Shown here piece after piece: positions 8,763 to 16,045 of a DNA stretch of 34,572 nucleotides. The notes beneath the pieces are model-generated. The model did no database searches and was not told the origin of the DNA. It saw nothing but the letters and a program-made list of their open reading frames with translations. The stretch covers positions 1-34,572 of the forward strand of contig SFNZ01000009.1 in NCBI GenBank assembly GCA_004552615.1, given 5' to 3'. The position numbers were made by a program, and so were the translations under genes. How positions within the stretch are numbered: the stretch's first letter is position 1; each line of letters begins with the position of its first letter. This DNA is from Bacteroidales bacterium (GTDB lineage Bacteria; Bacteroidota; Bacteroidia; Bacteroidales; UBA932).

Positions 8763-9368
8763 TCAGTGCCGCGACAGCAATTCTTTCTCGAGAGTCTCGA
8801 GGGAAATGCCCATGGCCTCGTTCAGGACGAGAAGATGGTAGATGAGGTCGGAAGCCTCATAGACATAACGGTCAATATTGCCGTCAACGGCTTCAATGAC
8901 TGTTTCCACGGCTTCCTCCCCGACTTTCTGCGCCATCTTCTTCACCCCTTTGCTGAAAAGGTGTGAGGTATAGGAGCCTTCCGGCATTTCCCTGTGACGC
9001 TCCCGGATTACTTGTTGCAGTCTCCGGACAAATCCTTCCGCTTCAGGGGTATCGAAGCATGAGGTCGTTCCCCTGTGGCAGACAGGTCCGGCCGGATCAG
9101 CCTTTATCAGCAATGTATCGCTATCACAGTCTTTATACATTCCCTTGACATACAGATAGTTGCCGCTTGTCTCACCCTTGGGCCAGAGAGTCCGGCGGCT
9201 GCGGTTGTAAAATGTCACCCTGCCTTCAGACAATGTCCTGCCGAAGGCTTCCTCATTCATGTAGCCGAGCATCAGCACCTTGAGGGAGCACCAGTCCTGC
9301 ACGATGACAGGAAGGAGCGAATCCGCATTGCGGGAAAGGTCAAAATCCTTGAATTCAATTGTTTCCAT
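8763..9368 (-). CDS. hisIE: Phosphoribosyl-AMP cyclohydrolase / phosphoribosyl-ATP pyrophosphatase
   Basis: This 201-residue bifunctional enzyme catalyses steps 2 and 3 of histidine synthesis. The N-terminal HisI half carries VLMLGYMNEEAF, SGNYLYVKGMYKDCDSDTLL and the zinc-binding CHRGTTSCF. The C-terminal HisE half, from about residue 110, has VRRLQQVIRERHREMPEGSYTSHLFSKGVKKMAQKVGEEAVETVIEA and ASDLIYHLLVL, the MazG-like acidic helices that bind magnesium. The HisI-HisE fusion is the normal form in many bacteria. It is the last gene of the operon, 42 nt after hisF, and ends convergently with glutamine synthetase. No clear terminator lies in the 20-nt gap. Confidence 0.96.
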   Translation of the reverse strand: METIEFKDFDLSRNADSLLPVIVQDWCSLKVLMLGYMNEEAFGRTLSEGRVTFYNRSRRTLWPKGETSGNYLYVKGMYKDCDSDTLLIKADPAGPVCHRGTTSCFDTPEAEGFVRRLQQVIRERHREMPEGSYTSHLFSKGVKKMAQKVGEEAVETVIEAVDGNIDRYVYEASDLIYHLLVLNEAMGISLETLEKELLSRH

Positions 9369-9410
9369 GTCTTTCTTCTTTATTTGGAAGCTGTTTTAGG
9401 CAGCTTATTA

Positions 9411-10193
9411 TCATCTCTCCGGAATATTTTCCGCGTAATTTAATGCGACTTCGATTCCGGCCTGTTTCAGTTTCTCCTTAAGTTCGCGGACGGAAATTTC
9501 CCCGTAGTGGAAAAGGCTCGCTATCAGGGCCGCATCAGCCTTCCCTTCGGTCAGGACGTCAATGACATCCTGCACGGAGCCCGCTCCGCCGGAGGCAATG
9601 ACAGGGATGTCCAGCATCTCAGAAAGGGCCGCCATTGTCCGGCAAGGATATCCGCGGCGGGTCCCGTCATTGTCCATCGAAGTGAAAAGTATTTCTCCGG
9701 CACCCCTTGACCGGACCTCCTTTGCCCAGGAGAACAACTCCTTGTCCGTAAGCCGCTTACCTCCATGAGTCACCACCCTCCAGACACCATCGATTATCTT
9801 GGCGTCGATGGCCGCAACCACGAACTGGCTTCCATATTTCGATGCAATCCGGTCAATGAGAGAAGGGGCATTCACAATCGCAGTGTTGAGAGAAATCTTG
9901 TCGGCCCCGGCATCCAAAAGCCTGGCAGCGTCATCGACCGAAGATATTCCGCCTCCCACGGTGAAAGGAATATTGATTCTTTCAGCGATTCTGCGGACTA
10001 TGCCCGTGAACGTGGAACGGCCTTCATTCGTGGCGCTTATGTCGAGATAAACCAATTCGTCCGCACCCTCGGCAGCATAGCGTTCACCGAGCAGCACAGG
10101 GTCGCCTATCGTTGCAAGTTGTTCGAAATGAACGCCTTTCACTGTCATTCCGTCCTTGACGTCAAGACAGGGTATTATCCGTTTCGCCACCAT
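9411..10193 (-). CDS. hisF: Imidazole glycerol phosphate synthase, cyclase subunit
   Basis: HisF (260 residues) is a TIM barrel that, with HisH, makes imidazole glycerol phosphate and AICAR from PRFAR. The start MVAKRIIPCLDVKDG is standard. Asp11 (CLDVKDG) and Asp130 (AAIDAK) are the catalytic pair. The two phosphate-binding half-barrel repeats are visible as FTVGGGISSVDDA and VIASGGAGSVQDV. Its first 19 nt overlap the end of hisA, which points to translational coupling. All expected residues are present, so the gene itself looks intact despite the upstream lesion. Confidence 0.97.
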   Translation of the reverse strand: MVAKRIIPCLDVKDGMTVKGVHFEQLATIGDPVLLGERYAAEGADELVYLDISATNEGRSTFTGIVRRIAERINIPFTVGGGISSVDDAARLLDAGADKISLNTAIVNAPSLIDRIASKYGSQFVVAAIDAKIIDGVWRVVTHGGKRLTDKELFSWAKEVRSRGAGEILFTSMDNDGTRRGYPCRTMAALSEMLDIPVIASGGAGSVQDVIDVLTEGKADAALIASLFHYGEISVRELKEKLKQAGIEVALNYAENIPER

Positions 10194-10906
10194 TTTCCAA
10201 GTTCCTCCATTTTGATAAGTCCTTCATACATCGCCTTTCCGACTATGATTCCGTCCATTCCGAGAGCTTCAGCCTTTTCGATGTCCCGGACGGATGACAC
10301 GCCTCCGCTGACCGTGACGGAAATCTGCGGAAATTCCGCCTTGAGTTTCTCATAAACAGGCCACGAGGGTCCGCCGAGCATCCCGTCCTTCGAGATATCC
10401 GTGCATATAACCTGTGACAGCCCGGCAGGCAGGAAAGCCGATACAATGCCTGAAACGGAGATTGAAGTATTCTCCATCCATCCGGAGATTGCCACGAGTC
10501 CGTCCCTCACATCCGCCCCGAGCACGATTCTTCCAGGTCCGAAACGTCCCAGCCAGGCCGAGAATGCTTCAGGAGATTTCACCGCAATGCTTCCGCAAAT
10601 CGCCCTCGATGCCCCTGCATCGAACACGCTCTGCAACGCATCTTCTGTCTTGAGTCCTCCGCCCCATTCCACAGACAGGCCCGTATTGCCGGCTATCTTC
10701 TCCATGACATCCAGGTTCACGGGAGACGAAGCCCGTGCCCCGTCCAGATCCACAAGATGAAGCCATTCGGCCCCGTTCCCGGCAAGTTTGCGGGCCATCT
10801 CCTCCGGGCTGTCAGGATAAATTGTCCGCTCCGAATAATCTCCCTGCCTCAGGCGGACGACCTTGCCGCCCATGATGTCCATTGCAGGTATCACTTCAAT
10901 TTTCAT
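10175..10906 (-). CDS. hisA: ProFAR isomerase
   Basis: HisA (243 residues) converts ProFAR to PRFAR, the fourth step of histidine synthesis. It is a TIM barrel related to HisF. Asp10 (VIPAMDIMGGKVVRL) and Asp132 (VLGADVRDG) fit the catalytic pair. Phosphate-binding loops appear as VEWGGGLKTEDA and VTVSGGVSSVRDI, and CTDISKDGMLGGPS is the usual late motif. The gene lies 11 nt after hisH and overlaps hisF by 19 nt. Confidence 0.97.
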   Translation of the reverse strand: MKIEVIPAMDIMGGKVVRLRQGDYSERTIYPDSPEEMARKLAGNGAEWLHLVDLDGARASSPVNLDVMEKIAGNTGLSVEWGGGLKTEDALQSVFDAGASRAICGSIAVKSPEAFSAWLGRFGPGRIVLGADVRDGLVAISGWMENTSISVSGIVSAFLPAGLSQVICTDISKDGMLGGPSWPVYEKLKAEFPQISVTVSGGVSSVRDIEKAEALGMDGIIVGKAMYEGLIKMEELGKWWRNG

Positions 10907-10917
10907 AAAATAATTCT

Positions 10918-11508
10918 TTAAATCCCGAGAAAATTAGCAATAATCCTCTCCCCAGCCGCCCCGCTTTTCTCGGGATGGAACTGCACCCCGTAGAAATTCC
11001 TTTTCGAGAGAGCCGCACTGAACTCCCTGCCGTTCAAGCATTTGGCAATAGTGTCCCCGCAGATATCGGCTGCGAAAGAATGCACGAAATATACATACGT
11101 ACCGTCCTCCAGTCCACGGAACAAAGGGCCTTTCATGTCACCCAGCCTGTTCCATCCGACATGGGGCACCTTCACTCCCGCAGCCCTGTCAGGCTCCAAA
11201 GCGCGCACATCAGAATCGAACACCCCGAGGCATTCCACATTGCCTTCATCACTTCTCCTGCACAGCAGCTGCATACCGATACAGATTCCCAGGACCGGGC
11301 ATTCAAGCTCGGGAATAACCCTGTCCAGTCCCCGCAACCGCAGATTCTCCATTGCCGAACGGGCCTCTCCGACTCCGGGCAATATCACCCTGTCAGCAGC
11401 CCGGATTAATTCCGGATCAGAAGTGAGCACATATTCCGCCCCGAGCCTCACGAGAGCATTCATCACCGAACGGATATTGCCGGCGTCATAGTCTATTACA
11501 GCAATCAT
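10918..11508 (-). CDS. hisH: Imidazole glycerol phosphate synthase, glutamine amidotransferase subunit
   Basis: HisH (196 residues) releases ammonia from glutamine and channels it to HisF. It is a class I amidotransferase. The nucleophile is Cys76 in VLGICIGMQLL, and the partners His178 and Glu180 lie in YGVQFHPEKSG. The N-terminus MIAVIDYDAGNIRSV and ILPGVGEARSAM are characteristic. The start is 3 nt after the hisCB stop, so the two are very likely coupled. Length is normal. Confidence 0.97.
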   Translation of the reverse strand: MIAVIDYDAGNIRSVMNALVRLGAEYVLTSDPELIRAADRVILPGVGEARSAMENLRLRGLDRVIPELECPVLGICIGMQLLCRRSDEGNVECLGVFDSDVRALEPDRAAGVKVPHVGWNRLGDMKGPLFRGLEDGTYVYFVHSFAADICGDTIAKCLNGREFSAALSKRNFYGVQFHPEKSGAAGERIIANFLGI

Positions 11509-11511
11509 GGT

Positions 11512-13173
11512 TCAATCAAGCCCTCCCTTGCTCGACGGTATAGCATTGTCATTCACATTCCTGCGCACTGCCTGGCCGAAAGCTCTCGCGAAAGCCTTGA
11601 AGACCGACTCGGCAAGATGATGATTATTGTCCCCTGAAGCCTCTACATGAAGATTGCACTGCATGGATTCGCACAGGGATTTGAAGAAATGCCGGAACAT
11701 CTCGGTATGGATTCCGCCCAGCATCTCCCGCGTGAAATCCACTTTCCATTCGAAATCGATGCGCCCGCTGAAATCTATCAGGACCATCGCCCGGCAGTCA
11801 TCCATCGGCAGGGCGAAACCGTATCGGGCCAGGCCCCGCTTGTCCCCGAGAGCCTTCCTTATGGCAGTTCCGAGCGTGATGGCAACATCCTCAACAAGAT
11901 GATGCTCATCCACATAGAGGTCCCCAGCAGCCGTTATCCGCAGGGAGATGCCGGAATGACGTGCAATCTGGTCCAGCATGTGGTCGAAAAATCCTATGCC
12001 CGTATTGATATAGGTCACTCCGGAATTGTCGAGGTCCAATGACACCCGTATCCCGGTTTCGGAAGTCTTCCTGCAGGCCGTTGCCTGGCGTAGCGGCTGA
12101 TTTTTCCCTGCTGGCATTGAACGGGAGGATTTTTCCCCGTAGAAACGACCGGCAATGTCAAGGACGAGGTCGTCCTGCTCTTCCGTCCCGATGGAAATGC
12201 GCACGCATCCCGGAGTCCCGGAAGAGTGTGAACGGTTCTGTATCAGCACATTGTTACGCAACATCTCATTGCACAGCCCGTCCGGGTCCTCAACCCTGAC
12301 GAGCAGGAAATCAGCATCCGACGGATAGACCCTGAGGACACCGGAAAGAGAATCAAGAGCAGAAACCATCCTTTCCCTCTCGGAGACCATCAGTCCGATT
12401 TCCTTGTTCACATCCCGGCCGATAAAGCGCAGAGCCTCTTCAACGGAAGCAGATGGAACATTGTACGGATGCTTGACCTTGTTGAAGAGAGATATGATTT
12501 CTTCGGAAGCGAAGGCAACTCCGAGCCGCAGTCCGGCCATCCCCCAGGCCTTCGAAAGTGTCTGTAGGACAATGACATTAGGATACATATCCAAATATTG
12601 CAGGAAACTCTTCCGGGAAGAGAAATCAATATATGCCTCGTCTATCACGAGTATTCCGCGGAATCCTTCGGCAAGCATTTTCAGCTGTTCCTCCGGGACG
12701 GAATTGCCTGTAGGATTGTTCGGGGAGCACACGAACATCAGTTTTGCACCACGTCCGGCAGATGCTGCCTTAAGCATAGCCTCCACGGACAATCCGAAAT
12801 CCCCGTCGAGCGGAACTCCCTCATATTCCACATCATTCACCTGTGCGGACACCTTGTACATACTGAAGGACGGAAGCATTCCCACCGCCCTGTCCTGCCC
12901 GGGCTCGCAGAAAATCCTGAAACACAAGTCAATAATCTCGTCGCTGCCGTTCCCAATGAAGATCCGCGAGGCAGGAACTCCCCTGATTCCTGACAATTTT
13001 TCCTTCAGCCTGCGCTGGAAAGGATCCGGATACCGGTTGGAGCCGTTGTCGAAAGGATTCTCGTTGGCGTCGAGCAGGACGGTTCCCTGAAGGGTTTCAA
13101 GCCCGTCGCGAAGACTGGAATACGGTTCCAGTGCGGCAATATTTTTCCTTACAAGTCCAGAAACATCAAACAT
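11512..13173 (-). CDS. hisCB: HisC-HisB fusion: histidinol-phosphate aminotransferase and imidazoleglycerol-phosphate dehydratase
   Basis: One uninterrupted 553-residue protein carries two enzymes. Residues 1 to about 345 are a type I PLP aminotransferase (HisC) with LLDANENPFDN, IFIGNGSDEIID, SPNNPTGN, VIDEAYIDF, the PLP lysine Lys208 in TLSKAWGMAGLRLG, and the C-terminal GCVRISIGT. After a linker of about 25 residues rich in Ser, Lys and Arg, residues from about 370 onward are a complete HisB dehydratase. It has both metal-binding motifs, HHLVED (424-429) and HHLAES (518-523), plus IGFFDHMLDQIARHSG. In E. coli and Bacteroides, HisB is instead fused to a HAD phosphatase, which is absent here. 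I start at 13173: a GAGG lies 4 nt upstream and MFDVSGLVRKNI is HisC-like; a longer start at 13236 would overlap hisD. The gap to hisD is 19 nt. Confidence 0.95.
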   Translation of the reverse strand: MFDVSGLVRKNIAALEPYSSLRDGLETLQGTVLLDANENPFDNGSNRYPDPFQRRLKEKLSGIRGVPASRIFIGNGSDEIIDLCFRIFCEPGQDRAVGMLPSFSMYKVSAQVNDVEYEGVPLDGDFGLSVEAMLKAASAGRGAKLMFVCSPNNPTGNSVPEEQLKMLAEGFRGILVIDEAYIDFSSRKSFLQYLDMYPNVIVLQTLSKAWGMAGLRLGVAFASEEIISLFNKVKHPYNVPSASVEEALRFIGRDVNKEIGLMVSERERMVSALDSLSGVLRVYPSDADFLLVRVEDPDGLCNEMLRNNVLIQNRSHSSGTPGCVRISIGTEEQDDLVLDIAGRFYGEKSSRSMPAGKNQPLRQATACRKTSETGIRVSLDLDNSGVTYINTGIGFFDHMLDQIARHSGISLRITAAGDLYVDEHHLVEDVAITLGTAIRKALGDKRGLARYGFALPMDDCRAMVLIDFSGRIDFEWKVDFTREMLGGIHTEMFRHFFKSLCESMQCNLHVEASGDNNHHLAESVFKAFARAFGQAVRRNVNDNAIPSSKGGLD

Positions 13174-13192
13174 AGTCCTCAAGTTTAAAGAT

Positions 13193-14050
13193 CTAATACG
13201 ACATTCTTGCACGCACGGCCTCTGCATGGGCATCAAGGCCTTCCGCCTCAGCCATTTGCACGATTGCGCCAGAAAGATTTTCCAGACCCTTCCGCGTTAT
13301 TTCCTGATACGTGACATAATGCATGAAACTATCCACTCCCACTCCGCTGCAGGCAGTTGCAGTTCCCGATGTCGGGAGAGTATGATTCGTTCCGGAGGCA
13401 TAGTCCCCGGCGCTCTCCGGAGAAAAATTGCCGATGAACACACTCCCGGCAGCATTGACCTTGCCGGCAATCTCCCAAGGGTCTGACATACTGATTATCA
13501 GATGTTCCGGAGCATAGGCATCTGCAAAATCCACCATATCCTCCCGGGTGCGGAGTACCACTGACAGACTTCCTTCCAGGGCTGCCCCGGCGGTCTCCCT
13601 GCGCGGAAGCCGGTCAAGCCTGCAGTTTAGTTCCTTCAATATCCTGACGGACAATTCCTCATTGTCCGTGAGCAGACATACCTTGGAATCCCTTCCATGC
13701 TCGGCCTGGGAAAGCAGGTCAGCCGCGACAAAACGGGGGTCGCACGACCCGTCAGCCATCACGAGCACCTCGGAAGGCCCGGCGAACATGTCCACGGCTA
13801 CTCCCTGCCCGTTCACAAGGCGCTTTGCCATTGAAACATAACGGTTTCCAGGCCCGAAAATCTTGTCCACCTTCGGTACGGTCCCAGTCCCGTACGCCAT
13901 GGCTGCGACCGCCTGGGCCCCACCGATGCCGAATATCCGTTCAACTCCGCATAAATCGGCTGCATACAACACTGCAGGCGCAACCTTCCCGTCACGTCCC
14001 CTCGGAGTACACATCAGCACCTCCCTGCAGCCTGCCAACTTGGCCGGCAC
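13193..14050 (-). pseudogene. hisD: Histidinol dehydrogenase, N-terminally truncated
   Basis: The frame encodes the last ~285 residues of HisD, which oxidises histidinol to histidine in two NAD-dependent steps. It starts at VPAKLAGCREV, equivalent to about residue 145 of the E. coli protein, so roughly a third is missing. The retained part still has the zinc and catalytic residues: Gln/His in SQAEHG, Glu/His in YAPEHLII, Asp and His in SAGDYASGTNHTLP, and the late His in GLDAHAE. Immediately upstream the same frame reads NKGRLNEESTRLLA, which looks like the start of HisG, not HisD, and then meets a TAG. This indicates an internal deletion joining hisG to hisD. A GTG at 14050 could allow translation of the fragment, but it is unlikely to be active without its N-terminal domain. 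Confidence 0.85.
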
Positions 14051-14114
14051 TGCAAGCAGGCGGGTGCTCTCCTCATTGAGGCGCCCTTTGTTCTAGATAA
14101 GCTGTCCGTATCAT
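14051..14114 (-). pseudogene. hisG: hisG remnant (ATP phosphoribosyltransferase, first ~21 codons, frameshifted)
   Basis: Downstream of the attenuator the minus strand reads ATG at 14114 followed by MIRTAYL. Then, one nucleotide out of frame, it reads NKGRLNEESTRLLA. HisG proteins commonly begin in the style M-I/L-R-I-A-x-x-N/K-K-G-R-L-x-E-E/D, so this is best read as the first ~21 codons of hisG with a single-base insertion near 14093. After RLLA it passes in frame into hisD sequence. The intact first frame ends at a TGA after 13 codons. The position, first after the his attenuator, is where hisG is expected. The identification rests on a short stretch and is an inference. Confidence 0.7.
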
Positions 14115-14148
14115 ATATCTTTTGTTAGTCCGCTTCCATGAAATGCAT

Positions 14149-14180
14149 AAAAAAACTCACCCCACGGAAAGCAGGGTGAG
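14149..14180 (-). terminator. Intrinsic terminator of the his attenuator
   Basis: On the minus strand CTCACCCTGC pairs with GTGGGGTGAG (10 bp, two G-T wobbles) around a 5-nt loop, TTTCC, followed by seven T residues (14155-14149). It lies between the leader peptide gene and the first his structural gene, the right place for regulated termination. Confidence 0.9.
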
Positions 14181-14218
14181 TCAATATCAGTCAATATACA
14201 GCCAATCGCCCTACTTCC
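14166..14218 (-). promoter_or_regulatory. Candidate antiterminator of the his leader
   Basis: GGAAGTAGGG (14218-14209), beginning at the last base of the leader-peptide stop codon, can pair with CCCTGCTTTCC (14176-14166). This forms 10 pairs with one bulged T. The second arm is also the 5' arm and loop of the terminator, so the two structures exclude each other. A ribosome stalled on the His codons leaves the first arm free, favouring read-through. A ribosome reaching the stop codon covers it, favouring termination. Confidence 0.7.
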
Positions 14219-14265
14219 TATGAAATAAGGTGATGATGATGCTGTATGCTGTTAATTCCTTTCAT
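14218..14265 (-). CDS. hisL: his operon leader peptide
   Basis: This 15-codon frame encodes MKGINSIQHHHHLIS and ends with TAG. Four consecutive His codons (three CAT and one CAC) at positions 9-12 are the hallmark of a his leader peptide, whose translation senses charged tRNA-His. The ATG lies only 6 nt after the -7 promoter element, so the mRNA probably starts within a few bases of the ATG and may be effectively leaderless. The gene is followed by mutually exclusive antiterminator and terminator stems. The role follows from the known logic of attenuation in enterobacterial his operons; here it is inferred from sequence. Confidence 0.88.
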   Translation of the reverse strand: MKGINSIQHHHHLIS

Positions 14266-14271
14266 GTGTCC

Positions 14272-14301
14272 CAAAGGTAGCAATTATTGCCGAAGAGGCA
14301 A
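14272..14301 (-). promoter_or_regulatory. his operon promoter, Bacteroidetes type
   Basis: The minus strand carries TTG at 14301-14299, then 19 nt, then TACCTTTG at 14279-14272. This matches the -33 TTTG / -7 TAnnTTTG pattern of Bacteroidetes primary-sigma promoters with ideal spacing. The predicted transcript start is at or just before the leader-peptide ATG at 14265. The promoter lies only about 20 nt beyond the stop codon of the upstream alpha-galactosidase gene. Confidence 0.85.
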
Positions 14302-14319
14302 GCGTTGAACCGGAAATTT

Positions 14320-15933
14320 TTATTTCCAATGAGCCTCATAGCCGAAAGGAATGGCATCCGGTTTCACCGGGGAGACTTTCACGAAGAAGCATCCGTGAGG
14401 AGCGACTTCCGTCTCCCATCTTTCCCTGTATGAGCATGTTGCAATATCCTTCTGGCGCCAGATATCCCTTATCTTCTGGTCTCCTACAAGGCCGATGGAC
14501 CTCGGGATGAAGCCGATTTTCATAGGCTCGGCGGAGAGATTGAACATGGCAATGGCCACCGTGCCGTCATGAAGAGGCTTGAGGTATGTGGCATATTTGT
14601 CGTCCCCGTAGATACGAGAAGCCTGGAGCCCAAGTTCATCCTGGTTCACGTCGATGACCTCGCTGTTGCACAACAGGCTGACGGTGAAGTCGTCAAGTTC
14701 GGCCATGTCGCAGCCTATGAGCAGAGGGGACGAAAGGATGCTCCACAATGTTATGTGCGTGTACTGCTCGTCAGGGGTGAGCTTTGACTCATGGGTGGAC
14801 GGGCCCCATCCAACCTTTCCGACCACGAGCATGTCGGCGTCAGGCCAGTTGCCGGGGCGTTTGTATGCGGCCCACATGTCCTGGCCCTTGAACCCGATCT
14901 TGGACATATTGTCCCAATTGTCCCTGATATCGCCAGTAGTCCTCCAGCAATTGGCGTAGCGCCTGAGATAGTCCCCCATCGCCACCTTGGAAGAATTGGA
15001 TATACTGTACACTATGTCACGCCCGGTGGCACGGAGAGCCTCGGACATTATCCTGACATTGTATTCGTCATTCGGATTCCAGTCGTATTTGAGATAGTCA
15101 ACTCCCCATTCAGCCCACTGTCGGGCATCCTGCTCCACGAAATTGTACCGGGTAAAATAGCGCACAGTGTCCCTGCTGACGCGGCTGCGGTCAATCTTGT
15201 AATATTCGTCCACGAGACCCGAATCAATCCACGCATAGCGTCCGTCTTCGGTGTCCGCGCATTCTCCGACATGGCCTGCGTATGTCCCGGCCCACGGTCC
15301 GGAATAGATGCCGAATTTCAGGCCGTTCTCGTGCAAGAAGTCTGCAAGTGCCTTCATGTCAGGGAATTTGGAATTCGGCTGGATGGCATTTTCCCGTCCT
15401 CCGCGGATTCCCTGCCAGCCGTCGTCAATATTGATGTACGACCATCCGTAGTCAGCCAGGCCTTTCTCGAGCATTGCCCTGGCCGAACTCATGACCTTCT
15501 CCTGGCTCACGCTGTTGCCCCAGCAGTTCCAGGAATTCCATCCCATCGGGGGAGTCAGGGCGATCCTGTCGCCGATTTCGATGCGGAAGTTCCTGCTGTC
15601 CACACCCTTGGCATTTGTTGCCTTGAGTGTGACATTGTACGTCCCGGCCTTTTTCACTGCACCCCTGATGATGCCAGTGGCAGGGTCGAGCGACAATCCT
15701 TTCGGGAGGCCTTCTGCAGAGAATGCAATCGGGCGCTCACCCGTACAAGGTATCCTGTAGAGGAAATCCGCCCCGGGCCTTGCCCCATATACCCTTGCTC
15801 CGTTGATCCTTGGTGTTGCCGGTGCCTCCGGCGTGAGAATGTAATCTGCACGGTCCTGTGCCGTGGCATTGGTTGCAGCGATCCATGCAGTCAGGACTGC
15901 TGCCAGCAGTGTTTTGATTCGTGTTCGTGTCAT
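14320..15933 (-). CDS. GH27 alpha-galactosidase, secreted
   Basis: The 537-residue protein hydrolyses terminal alpha-galactosides (or alpha-N-acetylgalactosaminides) outside the cytoplasm. It has a signal peptide (MTRTRIKTLLAAVLTAWIAATNATAQ). A small putative-Ig (He_PIG-like) domain follows at about 60-120 (GLPKGLSLDPATGIIRG). The GH27 barrel starts at about 128 with TPPMGWNSWNCWG and has YINIDDGWQ, the nucleophile Asp284 in LKYDWN, and the acid/base Asp335 in WRTTGDIRDNW. A C-terminal beta domain contains DVNQDELGLQASR. I start at 15933 because it directly precedes the signal peptide and lies 15-20 nt after the predicted transcript start; longer starts run through the promoter. The gene diverges from the SulP transporter and has no SusC/D partner next to it. 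Confidence 0.93.
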   Translation of the reverse strand: MTRTRIKTLLAAVLTAWIAATNATAQDRADYILTPEAPATPRINGARVYGARPGADFLYRIPCTGERPIAFSAEGLPKGLSLDPATGIIRGAVKKAGTYNVTLKATNAKGVDSRNFRIEIGDRIALTPPMGWNSWNCWGNSVSQEKVMSSARAMLEKGLADYGWSYINIDDGWQGIRGGRENAIQPNSKFPDMKALADFLHENGLKFGIYSGPWAGTYAGHVGECADTEDGRYAWIDSGLVDEYYKIDRSRVSRDTVRYFTRYNFVEQDARQWAEWGVDYLKYDWNPNDEYNVRIMSEALRATGRDIVYSISNSSKVAMGDYLRRYANCWRTTGDIRDNWDNMSKIGFKGQDMWAAYKRPGNWPDADMLVVGKVGWGPSTHESKLTPDEQYTHITLWSILSSPLLIGCDMAELDDFTVSLLCNSEVIDVNQDELGLQASRIYGDDKYATYLKPLHDGTVAIAMFNLSAEPMKIGFIPRSIGLVGDQKIRDIWRQKDIATCSYRERWETEVAPHGCFFVKVSPVKPDAIPFGYEAHWK

Positions 15934-15951
15934 AATTAACTCCATATTTGC

Positions 15952-15982
15952 CAAAGTTACAAAATAAAAACATTTCAACAAA
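15952..15982 (-). promoter_or_regulatory. Promoter of the GH27 alpha-galactosidase gene
   Basis: The minus strand has TTTG at 15982-15979, 19 nt, then TAACTTTG at 15959-15952: a full match to the Bacteroidetes promoter consensus. The ATG used is 19 nt downstream of the -7 element. Confidence 0.82.
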
Positions 15983-15990
15983 GTCCGGCA

Positions 15991-16022
15991 TTTGTATATG
16001 CCTGCGGATTGTCGTAAATTTG
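15991..16022 (+). promoter_or_regulatory. Promoter of the SulP transporter gene
   Basis: TTTG at 15991-15994, 20 nt, then TAAATTTG at 16015-16022 matches the Bacteroidetes consensus on both elements. The ATG at 16046 is 24 nt downstream. It is back to back with the GH27 promoter; the two -33 elements are only 8 nt apart. Confidence 0.82.
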
Positions 16023-16045
16023 TATTTTGAAAACTTAACAACATT

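Noticed and set aside
14181..14200. Tandem near-repeat TCAATATCAG/TCAATATACA in the his leader
   Set aside because: It is short and imperfect, cannot form a hairpin with itself, and is probably incidental spacer between antiterminator and terminator arms.
14312..14327. Inverted repeat GGAAAT/ATTTCC spanning the GH27 stop codon as a possible terminator
   Set aside because: The 6-bp AT-rich stem has no T-run after it in the minus direction; too weak to call.
14791..15939. Long plus-strand frame (382 codons) opposite the GH27 gene
   Set aside because: It mirrors the codon bias of the GH27 gene, has an unnatural Cys/Pro/His-rich composition, and has no promoter or ribosome-binding region.
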